A stretch of 64,000 nucleotides of DNA, taken from Streptomyces shenzhenensis (GTDB taxonomy: Bacteria; Actinomycetota; Actinomycetes; Streptomycetales; Streptomycetaceae). Numbering within the stretch: position 1 is the stretch's first letter; every line of letters starts with the position of its first letter. The stretch spans positions 92,274 through 156,273 of the forward strand of contig NZ_PENI01000024.1 of NCBI RefSeq assembly GCF_003688995.1. The letters run 5' to 3'. Positions 22,984-32,237 of this stretch are shown in pieces. The notes under the pieces are model-generated. The model did no database searches and was not told the DNA's origin. It saw only the letters and a program-made list of their open reading frames with translations. The position numbers were made by a program, and so were the translations under genes.

Positions 22984-23008
22984 GCGGCCCTTCCGGCTGC
23001 GACCGTGC

Positions 23009-23884
23009 TCAGAGCACCCGCACCGCGCCGGACGGCGGGTCGTACGACAGCGGCCTCTCGACGACGCCCGTGGAGGGGTTCTGCGCGCCGACGAACATGC
23101 CGTCGCCGACGTACACCCCCACGTGGTAGGCGCTGCCCGCGCCGCCCCAGTACAGGATGTCGCCCGGCTGCAGGTTGCTCAGCGAGACCTGGGTGCCCGC
23201 GGTCGACTGGTCCTGGGAGACGCGCGGCAGGCTGATGCCGACCTGCTTGAAGGCGGTCTGCACGAGCCCGGAGCAGTCGTAGGCGGACGGGCCGGTGGCG
23301 CCGGAGACATACGCCTTGCCGACCTGGGCCTTCACGAACGAGATGACCGCGGCGGCCGAACCGGTCGCCGCGGAGCTGCCGCTGGAGACGCTCGCGGAGG
23401 CGCCCGAGCCGGCGGCGGGGGTGGAGGCCGAGGCGGAGGTGGAGGCGCTCAGGGCGGTCCGCTCGGCGGCGCGCGAGGCGCGCTCGGCCGCGGCCTTGCG
23501 GGCGGCCTCCGCGGCCTTCTTCCTCGCCTCCGCCTTCTTCTTGGCATCGGCCAGGTCCGCCTTGGCCTCTTTCGCGGCCTTTGCGGCGGCCGCGTCGCGC
23601 TCGGCCTGGAGCTGGTAGTTCGCGGCGGCCTGCTGCGTGACCTCCGCGGACTGGGCGACCTGGACGGCCATGTCGGCCGTCAGGGTGGGCAGTTCGAGGG
23701 TCTGCGTCACAGGTTCGGCGGCGCTCGCCGAACCGGACGCACCGGCGACTGCCAGGGTGCCGAGGACGCCACCGGCAACTCCGGCCCGCATCGCGATTTT
23801 CGACGCGTTGCGGCGGGGCTTCCGGTGGCTGCGTATGTGAGCGGTGTGGGACATGGGACTAAGCGGTACCAGGGGCTCCTTCAT
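23009..23884 (-). CDS. Secreted NlpC/P60 peptidoglycan endopeptidase
   Basis: 291 aa from ATG 23884 (weak GAAG 5 nt upstream); a second ATG at 23854 would begin 'MSHTAHIRSHRKPRR' and is equally plausible. A signal peptide (MRAGVAGGVLGTLAVAGASGSASAAE) leads to an Ala/Lys/Glu/Arg coiled coil of about 90 residues, a Ser/Ala-rich linker and a C-terminal NlpC/P60 domain. Its catalytic Cys is in 'AYDCSGLVQTAF' and the His in 'AYHVGVYVGDGMFVG'. It should cut cell-wall stem peptides. Its leader has no ydaO motif, unlike the transglycosylase at 49726-50217, but has repeated TGATCA boxes and a hairpin. Confidence 0.88.
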   Translation of the reverse strand: MKEPLVPLSPMSHTAHIRSHRKPRRNASKIAMRAGVAGGVLGTLAVAGASGSASAAEPVTQTLELPTLTADMAVQVAQSAEVTQQAAANYQLQAERDAAAAKAAKEAKADLADAKKKAEARKKAAEAARKAAAERASRAAERTALSASTSASASTPAAGSGASASVSSGSSAATGSAAAVISFVKAQVGKAYVSGATGPSAYDCSGLVQTAFKQVGISLPRVSQDQSTAGTQVSLSNLQPGDILYWGGAGSAYHVGVYVGDGMFVGAQNPSTGVVERPLSYDPPSGAVRVL

Positions 23885-24599
23885 ATCTTCAAGAAACGTG
23901 TGCTGTGCCACAGTTGCTCAATCGCGACGGCGAATCTCGGGCGCGTCGTTCTTTATTGACGCCGTAACGGACATTGCGGACGCAGGTGATCAAGCCCGTG
24001 ATCATGGGCTTTCGCTGATACGCCCGAATTGCCCCGCACCTACCATCGGTTGAGGTCGAGGCCAAGCCCCGTTCTCAGGCGGCTCTCATCGATGTGGCGG
24101 AGGTCACGGAACGGTTACCGTGGCCGTCGCGTCCGGTGTCCGGTTTGCGCCCTGTCGACTTCGTGAACGCGTGCACGCGTCCACACCTCGCCCCGCACCT
24201 CCTCCTGATGTGTGAACGCGCTCCTCTATCAGCGCGTCCGGTCCAGCACCAATTTGCATGCAAGGGAAGTCTCTTGATATTGAGATGCCCCCTCCGGCCT
24301 GGCTTGACGAGCGAAAATGTCACCTCGGGTGATCGCTCAAGCGCCTCAGGTGTGAAGATCACCGCTCATCCGGCTTCATGATCCTTCGTCAGGTGGTGGA
24401 GATCACAAAGCTTGAGTAATACCCCGTGTCGCAGATCACAGAGCGGCGGGCATAAGATGCGAGGCAGTTGGGCTTGTGACCCGCTTCACATGTTCTCGAT
24501 CTTCGCCCGGGACGCGCGGGGCTCGTGGGACGGGTGGGGCGGCTGTGAGCCCGATGCCAACCGCCACCAGTCAGTGCCGACTGAGAGGAGCGAGGAGCG
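23885..24599. other. Intergenic region between nlpC/P60 and nuoA, rich in palindromes
   Basis: No gene is supported here. On the side of the NlpC gene: two TGATCA palindromes (23987-23992, 23999-24004) and a hairpin AAGCCC/GGGCTT (23992-24011). Mid-region: CACGG/CCGTG inverted repeat (24105-24122) and the perfect 14-bp palindrome ACGCGTGCACGCGT (24167-24180). On the nuo side: three AGATCAC boxes (24356, 24400, 24433), a possible -10 TAAGAT (24453-24458) and a Rex-type site. The TTGAGT at 24412 is too far from that -10 to act as its -35. Confidence 0.6.
24474..24491. promoter_or_regulatory. Rex-type operator upstream of the nuo operon
   Basis: The 18-mer TTGTGACCCGCTTCACAT fits the Rex operator pattern TTGTGA-N6-TCACAA with one mismatch in the outermost base. 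It begins 15 nt after a TAAGAT -10 candidate (24453-24458), so it would cover the start of transcription and 110-125 nt of the nuoA leader lie downstream. Rex is the NADH/NAD+-sensing repressor of respiratory genes in Streptomyces, so low NADH would repress and high NADH would release the complex I operon. Confidence 0.72.
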
Positions 24600-24959
24600 G
24601 TGAACGCTTATGCGCCCATCCTCGTACTGGGAGCCCTCGGGGCAGGCTTTGCGATCTTCTCCGTGGTCATGGCCACGTTGATCGGGCCAAAGCGGTACAA
24701 CCGCGCCAGGCTCGAAGCCTACGAATGCGGCATCGAGCCCACCCCCACGCCGGCCGGCGGCGGGCGCTTCCCGATCAAGTACTACCTGACGGCGATGCTC
24801 TTCATCGTCTTCGACATCGAGATCGTCTTCCTCTACCCCTGGGCCGTCACCTTCGACGCCCTGGGTGTTTTCGGGCTCGTGGAGATGCTGCTCTTCGTGC
24901 TCACCGTCTTCGTCGCGTACGCGTACGTATGGCGGCGCGGCGGCCTGGAATGGGACTGA
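24600..24959 (+). CDS. nuoA: NADH-quinone oxidoreductase subunit A
   Basis: 119 aa, three membrane helices. Family motifs: 'RYNRARLEAYECGIEP' and 'FPIKYYLTAMLFIVFDIEIVFLYPWAV' with the conserved acidic residues of the quinone-channel region. GTG start with GAGGAGCGAGGAG upstream. First gene of a 14-gene complex I operon. Probably controlled by the Rex-type site 109 nt upstream. Confidence 0.95.
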   Translation: MNAYAPILVLGALGAGFAIFSVVMATLIGPKRYNRARLEAYECGIEPTPTPAGGGRFPIKYYLTAMLFIVFDIEIVFLYPWAVTFDALGVFGLVEMLLFVLTVFVAYAYVWRRGGLEWD

Positions 24960-24973
24960 GGGGCCTTAAGGAC

Positions 24974-25524
<551 letters not shown>

Positions 25525-25528
<4 letters not shown>

Positions 25529-26277
25529 GCGACGCGAACGGCACCGGCGGCGCGAACGGCGTGAACCCCGAGAAGGACCTCGCCGCCGCCAACCTGCCCG
25601 GCCGGCGCGGCGAGGGCGGTGAGGAGATCCGCGTCCAGCGCGGCATGTTCGGCGCCAACAACGGCGGTGACACCTCCGGCTACGGCGGCCTGGTGCGCTC
25701 GGTCCGGCTCCCGGGACCGGCCACCCGCCCGTACGGGGGCTGGTTCGACGAGGTCGCCGACGAACTCGAGGGCGCCCTGGAGGAGCAGGGACTCGTCCCG
25801 GACAACGCCATCGAGAAGACCGTCGTCGACCGGGGCGAGCTGACCTTCCACATCGAGCGCGCGTACCTGGTCCAGGTCGCCCGCACCCTGCGCGACGACC
25901 CGGCGCTGCGCTTCGAGCTGTGCACCGGCGTCAGCGGCGTCCACTACCCGCAGGACAAGGGACGCGAGCTGCACGCCGTCTACCACCTGCGCTCGATCAC
26001 CCACAACCGGCTGATCCGCCTCGAAGCCAGCGCCCCGGACAGCGAGCCGCACATCCCGTCGCTGGTCGCCGTGTATCCGACCAACGACTGGCACGAGCGC
26101 GAGACCTACGACTTCTTCGGCATCGTCTTCGACGGTCACCCGGCCCTCACGCGGATCATGATGCCGGACGACTGGCAGGGCCATCCGCAGCGCAAGGACT
26201 ACCCGCTCGGCGGCATCCCCGTCGAGTACAAGGGCGCCCAGATCCCGGCTCCGGACCAGCGGAGGTCTTACTCGTGA
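25525..26277 (+). CDS. nuoC: NADH-quinone oxidoreductase subunit C
   Basis: 250 aa. The 30-kDa subunit core is recognised from 'ELCTGVSGVHYPQDKGRELHAVYHL' and the signature 'NDWHERETYDFFGIVFDGHPALTRIMMPDDW' followed by 'HPQRKDYPLGG'. The first 90 or so residues are an actinobacterial extension rich in Gly, Asn and charged residues (NGTGGANGVNPEKD ... RGMFGANNGGDTSGYGG). NuoC is separate from NuoD here, as in most bacteria outside enterics. Overlaps nuoB and nuoD by 4 nt each. Confidence 0.94.
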
Positions 26278-27611
26278 GCACGCAGTCAGCATCCGCGGCG
26301 TCGGCGTCGGCGCGCGAGACGACCGAGGGCACCGTCTACACGGTCACCGGCGGCGACTGGGACGAGGTCGTCCAGTCGGCGACCCGTGCCGACGACGAGC
26401 GCATCGTCGTCAACATGGGGCCCCAGCACCCCTCCACCCACGGGGTGCTCCGGCTGATCCTGGAGATCGAGGGCGAGACGGTCACCGAGGCCCGCTGTGG
26501 CATCGGCTACCTGCACACCGGTATCGAGAAGAACCTCGAATACCGGACGTGGACGCAGGGCACCACGTTCGTGACGCGCATGGACTACCTGACGTCCTTC
26601 TTCAACGAGACCGCCTACTGCCTCGCCGTCGAGAAGCTCCTCGGCATCGAGGACGAGATCACCGAGCGGGCCGAGATCATCCGGGTGCTCCTGATGGAGC
26701 TGAACCGGATGTCCTCGCACCTGGTGTGCATCGCCACCGGCGGCATGGAGCTGGGCGCCACCACGATCATGATCTACGGGTTCCGTGACCGAGAGATGAT
26801 TCTCGACATCTACGAGCTCATCACGGGCCTCAGGATGAACCACGCGTACATCCGGCCCGGCGGACTCGCCCAGGACCTGCCGCCCGGCGCGGTGGACCAG
26901 ATCCGCGAGTTCGTGAAGAAGATGAAGAAGAACCTCCCGGAGTACGACAAGCTCGCCACCGGGAACCCCATCTTCAAGGCCCGCATGCAGGACATCGGCT
27001 ATCTCGACCTGGCCGGCTGCATGGCCCTCGGCGCCACCGGCCCGATCCTGCGCTCCGCCGGCCTGCCGCACGACCTGCGCAAGGCACAGCCGTACTGTGG
27101 CTACGAGACGTACGACTTCGACATCCCGACCGCCGACAGCTGCGACGCCTACGGGCGCTTCCTGGTCCGCCTGGAGGAGATGCGCCAGTCGCTCAGGATC
27201 GTCGAACAGTGCCTGGACCGGCTCCAGCCAGGACCGGTCATGGTCGCCGACAAGAAGATCGCCTGGCCCGCCCAGCTCGCCCTCGGACCGGACGGGCTCG
27301 GCAACTCCCTCGACCACATCAAGAAGATCATGGGCACCTCCATGGAGGCCCTGATCCACCACTTCAAGCTCGTCACGGAAGGCTTCCGCGTCCCGCCGGG
27401 ACAGGCGTACGCGGCGGTCGAGTCACCCAAGGGCGAGCTCGGGGTGCACGTCGTCTCCGACGGCGGCACCCGCCCCTACCGGGTCCACTTCCGCGACCCG
27501 TCCTTCACCAACCTGCAGGCCATGGCGGCGATGTGCGAGGGCGGCCAGGTCGCCGACGTGATCGTCGCCGTAGCGTCCATCGACCCCGTGATGGGAGGCG
27601 TCGACCGGTGA
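26274..27611 (+). CDS. nuoD: NADH-quinone oxidoreductase subunit D
   Basis: 445 aa, 49-kDa quinone-site subunit. Key signature 'VVNMGPQHPSTHGVLRLILEIEGE' with the loop His, then 'RCGIGYLHTGIEKNLEYRTW', 'MDYLTSFFNETAYCLAVEKLLG', 'MSSHLVCIATGGMELGA' and the end 'GELGVHVVSDGGTRPYRV'. A low-complexity N-terminal arm (STQSASAASASARETTEG) precedes the core. GTG start overlapping the nuoC stop. Confidence 0.96.
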   Translation: MSTQSASAASASARETTEGTVYTVTGGDWDEVVQSATRADDERIVVNMGPQHPSTHGVLRLILEIEGETVTEARCGIGYLHTGIEKNLEYRTWTQGTTFVTRMDYLTSFFNETAYCLAVEKLLGIEDEITERAEIIRVLLMELNRMSSHLVCIATGGMELGATTIMIYGFRDREMILDIYELITGLRMNHAYIRPGGLAQDLPPGAVDQIREFVKKMKKNLPEYDKLATGNPIFKARMQDIGYLDLAGCMALGATGPILRSAGLPHDLRKAQPYCGYETYDFDIPTADSCDAYGRFLVRLEEMRQSLRIVEQCLDRLQPGPVMVADKKIAWPAQLALGPDGLGNSLDHIKKIMGTSMEALIHHFKLVTEGFRVPPGQAYAAVESPKGELGVHVVSDGGTRPYRVHFRDPSFTNLQAMAAMCEGGQVADVIVAVASIDPVMGGVDR

Positions 27612-28390
27612 CCACCTCTTCTTCGGAGCGGGGCGTCAGCCTGGGCATGCCGGAACTGCCCGCGCCCGCGTACCCGGACGACGTACGGGCCCGGCTGGAG
27701 GCCGACGCGCGCGAGATCATCGCGCGCTACCCCGACTCCCGGTCCGCCCTGCTGCCGCTGCTGCACCTCGTGCAGTCGGAGGAGGGCCACGTCACGCGCA
27801 CCGGGATGCAGTTCTGCGCGGACACGCTGCACCTGACCACGGCCGAGGTCACCGCGGTCGCCACCTTCTACACCATGTACCGGCGCAAGCCGTCCGGTGA
27901 CTACCAGGTGGGCGTGTGCACCAACACGCTGTGCGCGGTCATGGGCGGTGACGCGATCTTCGAGACGCTCCAGGAGCACCTGGGTGTCGGCAACGGCGAG
28001 ACCACCGACGACGGCAAGGTCACCCTGGAGCACATCGAGTGCAACGCGGCCTGCGACTTCGCGCCGGTCATGATGGTCAACTGGGAGTTCTTCGACAACC
28101 AGACGCCGGCGAGCGCCACCCGTCTCGTGGACGACCTCCGCGAGGGACGCCCCGTCGAGCCCACGCGCGGGGCGCGCCTGTGCACCTTCAAGGAGACCGC
28201 TCGCATCCTGGCCGGCTTCCCCGACGAGCGGCCCGGGGCCGTCGAGGAGAGCGGCAGCGCGGGACCCGCCTCGCTGGTGGGCCTCCGCCTGGCCAAGGGA
28301 GAGACCGCACCCGCGCGCGTGGTCCATCCGCGAGCCCAGGAGCCCCAGGACACGCCGCCCGCCGGCCAGGCCACAGAGGAGGGGGAGTGA
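27608..28390 (+). CDS. nuoE: NADH-quinone oxidoreductase subunit E (2Fe-2S)
   Basis: 260 aa. Thioredoxin-like 24-kDa subunit: 'ALLPLLHLVQSEEGHVTRTGMQFCADTL', 'ATFYTMYRRKPSGDYQVGVCTNTLCAVMGG' and 'HIECNAACDFAPVMMVNWEFF' provide the four cysteines of cluster N1a. The last 75 residues or so form a Pro/Ala/Glu-rich tail (GFPDERPGAVEESGS ... GQATEEGE), absent from typical 160-180 aa NuoE proteins. Overlaps nuoD by 4 nt. Confidence 0.94.
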   Translation: MTTSSSERGVSLGMPELPAPAYPDDVRARLEADAREIIARYPDSRSALLPLLHLVQSEEGHVTRTGMQFCADTLHLTTAEVTAVATFYTMYRRKPSGDYQVGVCTNTLCAVMGGDAIFETLQEHLGVGNGETTDDGKVTLEHIECNAACDFAPVMMVNWEFFDNQTPASATRLVDDLREGRPVEPTRGARLCTFKETARILAGFPDERPGAVEESGSAGPASLVGLRLAKGETAPARVVHPRAQEPQDTPPAGQATEEGE

Positions 28391-29736
28391 TGACCGTGGA
28401 GGCCGAACTCAAGGACCACAGCCCCGAGAAGCTGCTCGCACCCGTGCTGTCGGCCTTCTGGGACGAGGACAGGTCCTGGACGCTGGACGTGTACCGCAGG
28501 CACGAGGGGTACGAGGGGCTGCGCAAGGCGCTCGCCATGTCGCCGGACGACCTGATCGCGTACGTCAAGGACTCCGGTCTGCGCGGGCGCGGCGGCGCGG
28601 GATTCCCGACGGGAATGAAATGGCAGTTCATTCCCCAGGGGGATGGAAAACCGCACTATCTAGTTGTCAACGCCGACGAATCGGAGCCCGGGACATGCAA
28701 GGACATCCCGCTCCTCTTCGCGAACCCGCATAGCCTCATCGAGGGCATTGTCATCGCGTGTTATGCCATCAGGTCGTCTCATGCCTTCATCTATCTGCGT
28801 GGTGAAGTCGTCCCCGTTCTGCGGCGGTTGCACGAGGCCGTGCGCGAGGCCCGCGCGGCCGGCTACCTCGGCGAGAACATCCTGGGCAGCGGACTCGACC
28901 TCGACCTCACCGTGCACGCCGGCGCCGGCGCGTACATCTGCGGTGAGGAGACCGCGCTGCTCGACTCGCTCGAGGGCCGCCGCGGCCAACCGCGGCTGCG
29001 TCCCCCCTTCCCTGCTGTCGAAGGGCTCTATGCCTGCCCGACTGTGGTGAATAACGTCGAATCCATCGCGTCGGTTCCCGCCATCCTGAAAAACGGCAAG
29101 GAATGGTTCAGGGCGATGGGCAGCGAGAAGTCTCCCGGCTTCACGCTCTACTCGCTCAGCGGCCACGTCGCGAGCCCCGGCCAGTACGAGGCGCCGCTCG
29201 GCATCACCCTGCGCCAGCTCCTCGACATGAGCGGCGGGATGCGCCCCGGCCACCGCCTCAAGTTCTGGACGCCGGGCGGCTCCTCGACGCCGATGTTCAC
29301 CGACGAGCACCTCGACGTCCCCCTTGACTACGAAGGAGTGGGCGCCGCGGGTTCCATGCTCGGCACCAAGGCCCTGCAGTGCTTCGACGAGACGACCTGC
29401 GTCGTGCGCGCGGTGACCCGCTGGACCGAGTTCTACGCCCACGAGTCCTGCGGCAAGTGCACCCCCTGCCGCGAAGGAACGTACTGGCTCGTGCAGTTGC
29501 TGCGGGACATCGAGGCCGGCAAGGGTGCCATGGCCGACCTCGACAAGCTCGCCGACATCGCCGACAACATCAACGGCAAGTCCTTCTGCGCCCTCGGCGA
29601 CGGCGCCGCCTCGCCGATCTTCTCCTCGCTCAAGCACTTCCGCGAGGAGTACGAGCAGCACATCACGGGCCGGGGCTGCCCCTTCGACCCGGCCAAGTCG
29701 ACTGCCTGGGCCGATCGCCCGGAGGTGAACGCATGA
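28390..29736 (+). CDS. nuoF: NADH-quinone oxidoreductase subunit F (FMN, NADH, 4Fe-4S)
   Basis: 448 aa, NADH-oxidising flavoprotein. FMN/NADH motifs 'LRGRGGAGFPTGMKW' and 'HAGAGAYICGEETALLDSLEG', and the N3 cluster 'ESCGKCTPCREGTYW' with a later Cys (KSFCALGDGA), are intact. ATG 28390 overlaps the nuoE stop by one base; a GTG one codon earlier is possible. Two internal stretches (about 28605-28830 and 29005-29110) have much weaker G/C third-position bias than the rest, including the rare codon CTA and several AAA, TAT, GTT and CAT codons. Confidence 0.96.
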   Translation: MTVEAELKDHSPEKLLAPVLSAFWDEDRSWTLDVYRRHEGYEGLRKALAMSPDDLIAYVKDSGLRGRGGAGFPTGMKWQFIPQGDGKPHYLVVNADESEPGTCKDIPLLFANPHSLIEGIVIACYAIRSSHAFIYLRGEVVPVLRRLHEAVREARAAGYLGENILGSGLDLDLTVHAGAGAYICGEETALLDSLEGRRGQPRLRPPFPAVEGLYACPTVVNNVESIASVPAILKNGKEWFRAMGSEKSPGFTLYSLSGHVASPGQYEAPLGITLRQLLDMSGGMRPGHRLKFWTPGGSSTPMFTDEHLDVPLDYEGVGAAGSMLGTKALQCFDETTCVVRAVTRWTEFYAHESCGKCTPCREGTYWLVQLLRDIEAGKGAMADLDKLADIADNINGKSFCALGDGAASPIFSSLKHFREEYEQHITGRGCPFDPAKSTAWADRPEVNA

Positions 29737-32237
29737 CCGTGACCACCAGCGCTCCCTCAGGCGGGGGAGAAGCGGCGGTCCCGCCGGAGGACCTCGTCAC
29801 GCTGACGATCGACGGCGTCGAGATCAGCGTGCCCAAGGGCACCCTGGTCATCCGGGCCGCCGAGCAACTCGGCATCGAGATCCCCCGCTTCTGCGACCAT
29901 CCCCTCCTCGATCCGGCCGGCGCCTGCCGGCAGTGCATCGTGGAGGTCGAGGGCCAGCGCAAGCCCATGGCGTCCTGCACGATCAACTGCACGGACGGGA
30001 TGGTGGTGAAGACCCAGCTCACCTCGCCGGTCGCCGAGAAGGCCCAGCACGGTGTGATGGAGCTGCTGCTCATCAACCACCCGCTGGACTGCCCGGTCTG
30101 CGACAAGGGCGGCGAGTGCCCGCTGCAGAACCAGGCGATGTCGCACGGCAACGCCGAGTCCCGCTTCGAGGGGCGCAAGCGGACCTACGAGAAGCCCGTC
30201 CCCATCTCCACGCAGGTGCTGCTCGACCGCGAGCGGTGCGTGCTGTGCGCCCGCTGCACCCGGTTCTCCAACCAGATCGCGGGCGACCCGATGATCGAGC
30301 TGATCGAGCGGGGCGCGCTCCAGCAGGTCGGCACCGGCGAGGGCGACCCCTTCGAGTCGTACTTCTCCGGGAACACCATCCAGATCTGCCCGGTCGGCGC
30401 GCTCACGTCCGCGGCCTACCGGTTCCGCTCCCGCCCCTTCGACCTGGTGTCCTCGCCGTCCGTGTGCGAGCACTGCTCCGGCGGCTGCGCGACACGCACG
30501 GACCACCGGCGCGGCAAGGTCATGCGGCGGCTCGCCGCCAACGACCCCGAGGTCAACGAGGAGTGGATCTGCGACAAGGGGCGGTTCGCCTTCCGGTACG
30601 CCCAGTTGAAGGACCGGCTCGACACTCCTCTGGTACGCGACGCGGAGGGCGAGCTGAAGCCGGCGTCCTGGCCGGACGCCCTGCAGATCGCCGCCCAGGG
30701 GCTGCTGGCCTCGCGCGGCAGGACCGGCGTCCTCACCGGCGGTCGGCTGACCGTCGAGGACGCGTACGCCTACAGCAAGTTCGCGCGCGTGGCGCTCGAC
30801 ACCAACGACATCGACTTCCGCGCGCGCGTGCACAGCGGCGAGGAGGCCGACTTCCTGGCCTCCCGGGTCGCCGGCCGCGGCCGTGACCTCGACGGTACGG
30901 GCGTCACGTACACCCTGCTGGAGAAGGCCCCCGCCGTCCTGCTGGTCGGGTTCGAGTCGGAGGAGGAGGCGCCCGGCGTCTTCCTGCGGCTGCGCAAGGC
31001 CTGGCGCAAGCACAAGCAGCAGGTGTTCTCGCTGGCCACACACGCCACCCGGGGCCTGGAGAAGACCGGCGGCACGCTGCTGGCCGCGGCTCCGGGCACC
31101 GAGACCGAATGGCTGGACGCGCTCGCCAGCGGCTTCGGCCTGGAAGGCGCCGGGACCACGGCGGCCGAGGCGCTGCGCGCCGACGGCGCGGTGATCGTCG
31201 TCGGCGAGCGGCTGGCCGGGGTGGCCGGCGGCCTCACCGCCGCCGTGCGGGCCGCGGCCGCGACCGGCGCCCGGCTGGCGTGGATCCCGCGCCGGGCCGG
31301 GGAACGCGGGGCGATCGAGGCGGGCGCGCTGCCGTCACTGCTGCCGGGCGGACGGCCGGCGACCGACCCGCGCGCGCGTGAGGAGGTCGCGGCGGCCTGG
31401 GGCCTGTCCGAACTCCCGCACCGCTACGGCCGCGACACCGGCGAGATCGTGGCCGCCGCCGCGAGCGGCGAGCTGCAGGCGCTGCTCGTCGCGGGCGTGG
31501 AGATCGCCGACCTGCCCGATCCGGCACGCGCGCGTGGGGCACTGTCCGAGGCCGGCTTCGTGGTGTCGCTGGAACTACGGCCCAGCGAGGTCAGCGAGCA
31601 CGCCGACGTCGTGCTCCCGGTCGCCGCGGTCGCCGAGAAGACCGGCACCTTCCTCAACTGGGAGGGCCGGGCCCGCTTCTTCGAGGCCGCGCTCAAGCCC
31701 GACCAGATGACCCGGCGGCTGCCGCCGACCGACGCGCGCGTGCTGCAGATGCTGGCCGACGCCATGGACGTCCACCTGGGCCTGCCGGACCTGCGCACCA
31801 CGCGCGCGGAACTGGACCGGCTCGGCGCCTGGGACGGGCCGCGGGCCGCCGATCCGCTGGAGACGGCGGCCGCGCCGCCGCGTCCGGCCGTCGGCGAGGC
31901 CCTGCTCGCCGGGCACCGGCTGCTGCTCGACCGGGGCGCCCTGCAGCAGGGCGACGAGGCGCTGGCCGGGACCCGGCACGCGGCACGCGTACGCGTGTCG
32001 GCCGCGACGGCCGCCGAGTCGGGCGTCGCGGACGGCGAGGTCCTCACCGTGACCGGCCCCGCAGGGACCGTCGAACTCCCGCTCCAGGTCACCGAGATGC
32101 CCGACCGGGTGGTGTGGCTCCCGCTGAACTCCGTGGGCGGCGGCGTCGCCTCCGACACCGGGGCCCGGCCCGGCTCCCTCGTCCGTATCGGCCCGGCGAC
32201 ACCCGCCGACCAGGCCCCCAAGGAGGTGGAGGCATGA
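29733..32237 (+). CDS. nuoG: NADH-quinone oxidoreductase subunit G
   Basis: 834 aa, the 75-kDa iron-sulfur subunit. An N-terminal 2Fe-2S ferredoxin-like domain ('IPRFCDHPLLDPAGACRQCIVEV', then 'MASCTINC') is followed by the His-Cys segment 'HPLDCPVCDKGGECPLQ' and the 4Fe-4S set 'RCVLCARCTRFSNQIAGD'. A molybdopterin-oxidoreductase-like region starts near 'CEHCSGGCATRTDHRRGKV', the N7-type CxxCxxxC pattern. The C-terminal third is Ala-rich and poorly conserved, ending in a formate-dehydrogenase-like beta barrel. Confidence 0.95.
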   Translation: MTVTTSAPSGGGEAAVPPEDLVTLTIDGVEISVPKGTLVIRAAEQLGIEIPRFCDHPLLDPAGACRQCIVEVEGQRKPMASCTINCTDGMVVKTQLTSPVAEKAQHGVMELLLINHPLDCPVCDKGGECPLQNQAMSHGNAESRFEGRKRTYEKPVPISTQVLLDRERCVLCARCTRFSNQIAGDPMIELIERGALQQVGTGEGDPFESYFSGNTIQICPVGALTSAAYRFRSRPFDLVSSPSVCEHCSGGCATRTDHRRGKVMRRLAANDPEVNEEWICDKGRFAFRYAQLKDRLDTPLVRDAEGELKPASWPDALQIAAQGLLASRGRTGVLTGGRLTVEDAYAYSKFARVALDTNDIDFRARVHSGEEADFLASRVAGRGRDLDGTGVTYTLLEKAPAVLLVGFESEEEAPGVFLRLRKAWRKHKQQVFSLATHATRGLEKTGGTLLAAAPGTETEWLDALASGFGLEGAGTTAAEALRADGAVIVVGERLAGVAGGLTAAVRAAAATGARLAWIPRRAGERGAIEAGALPSLLPGGRPATDPRAREEVAAAWGLSELPHRYGRDTGEIVAAAASGELQALLVAGVEIADLPDPARARGALSEAGFVVSLELRPSEVSEHADVVLPVAAVAEKTGTFLNWEGRARFFEAALKPDQMTRRLPPTDARVLQMLADAMDVHLGLPDLRTTRAELDRLGAWDGPRAADPLETAAAPPRPAVGEALLAGHRLLLDRGALQQGDEALAGTRHAARVRVSAATAAESGVADGEVLTVTGPAGTVELPLQVTEMPDRVVWLPLNSVGGGVASDTGARPGSLVRIGPATPADQAPKEVEA

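Noticed and set aside
23885..24070. c-di-AMP riboswitch in the NlpC/P60 leader
   Set aside because: The blocks GGGGGACCC and CCGAACCCGACAGCT, plainly present upstream of the transglycosylase, are not found here on the minus strand.
24095..24381. Short open frames on both strands in the nlpC-nuoA spacer
   Set aside because: Third-position composition is not coding-like, there is no RBS, and the two frames mirror each other.
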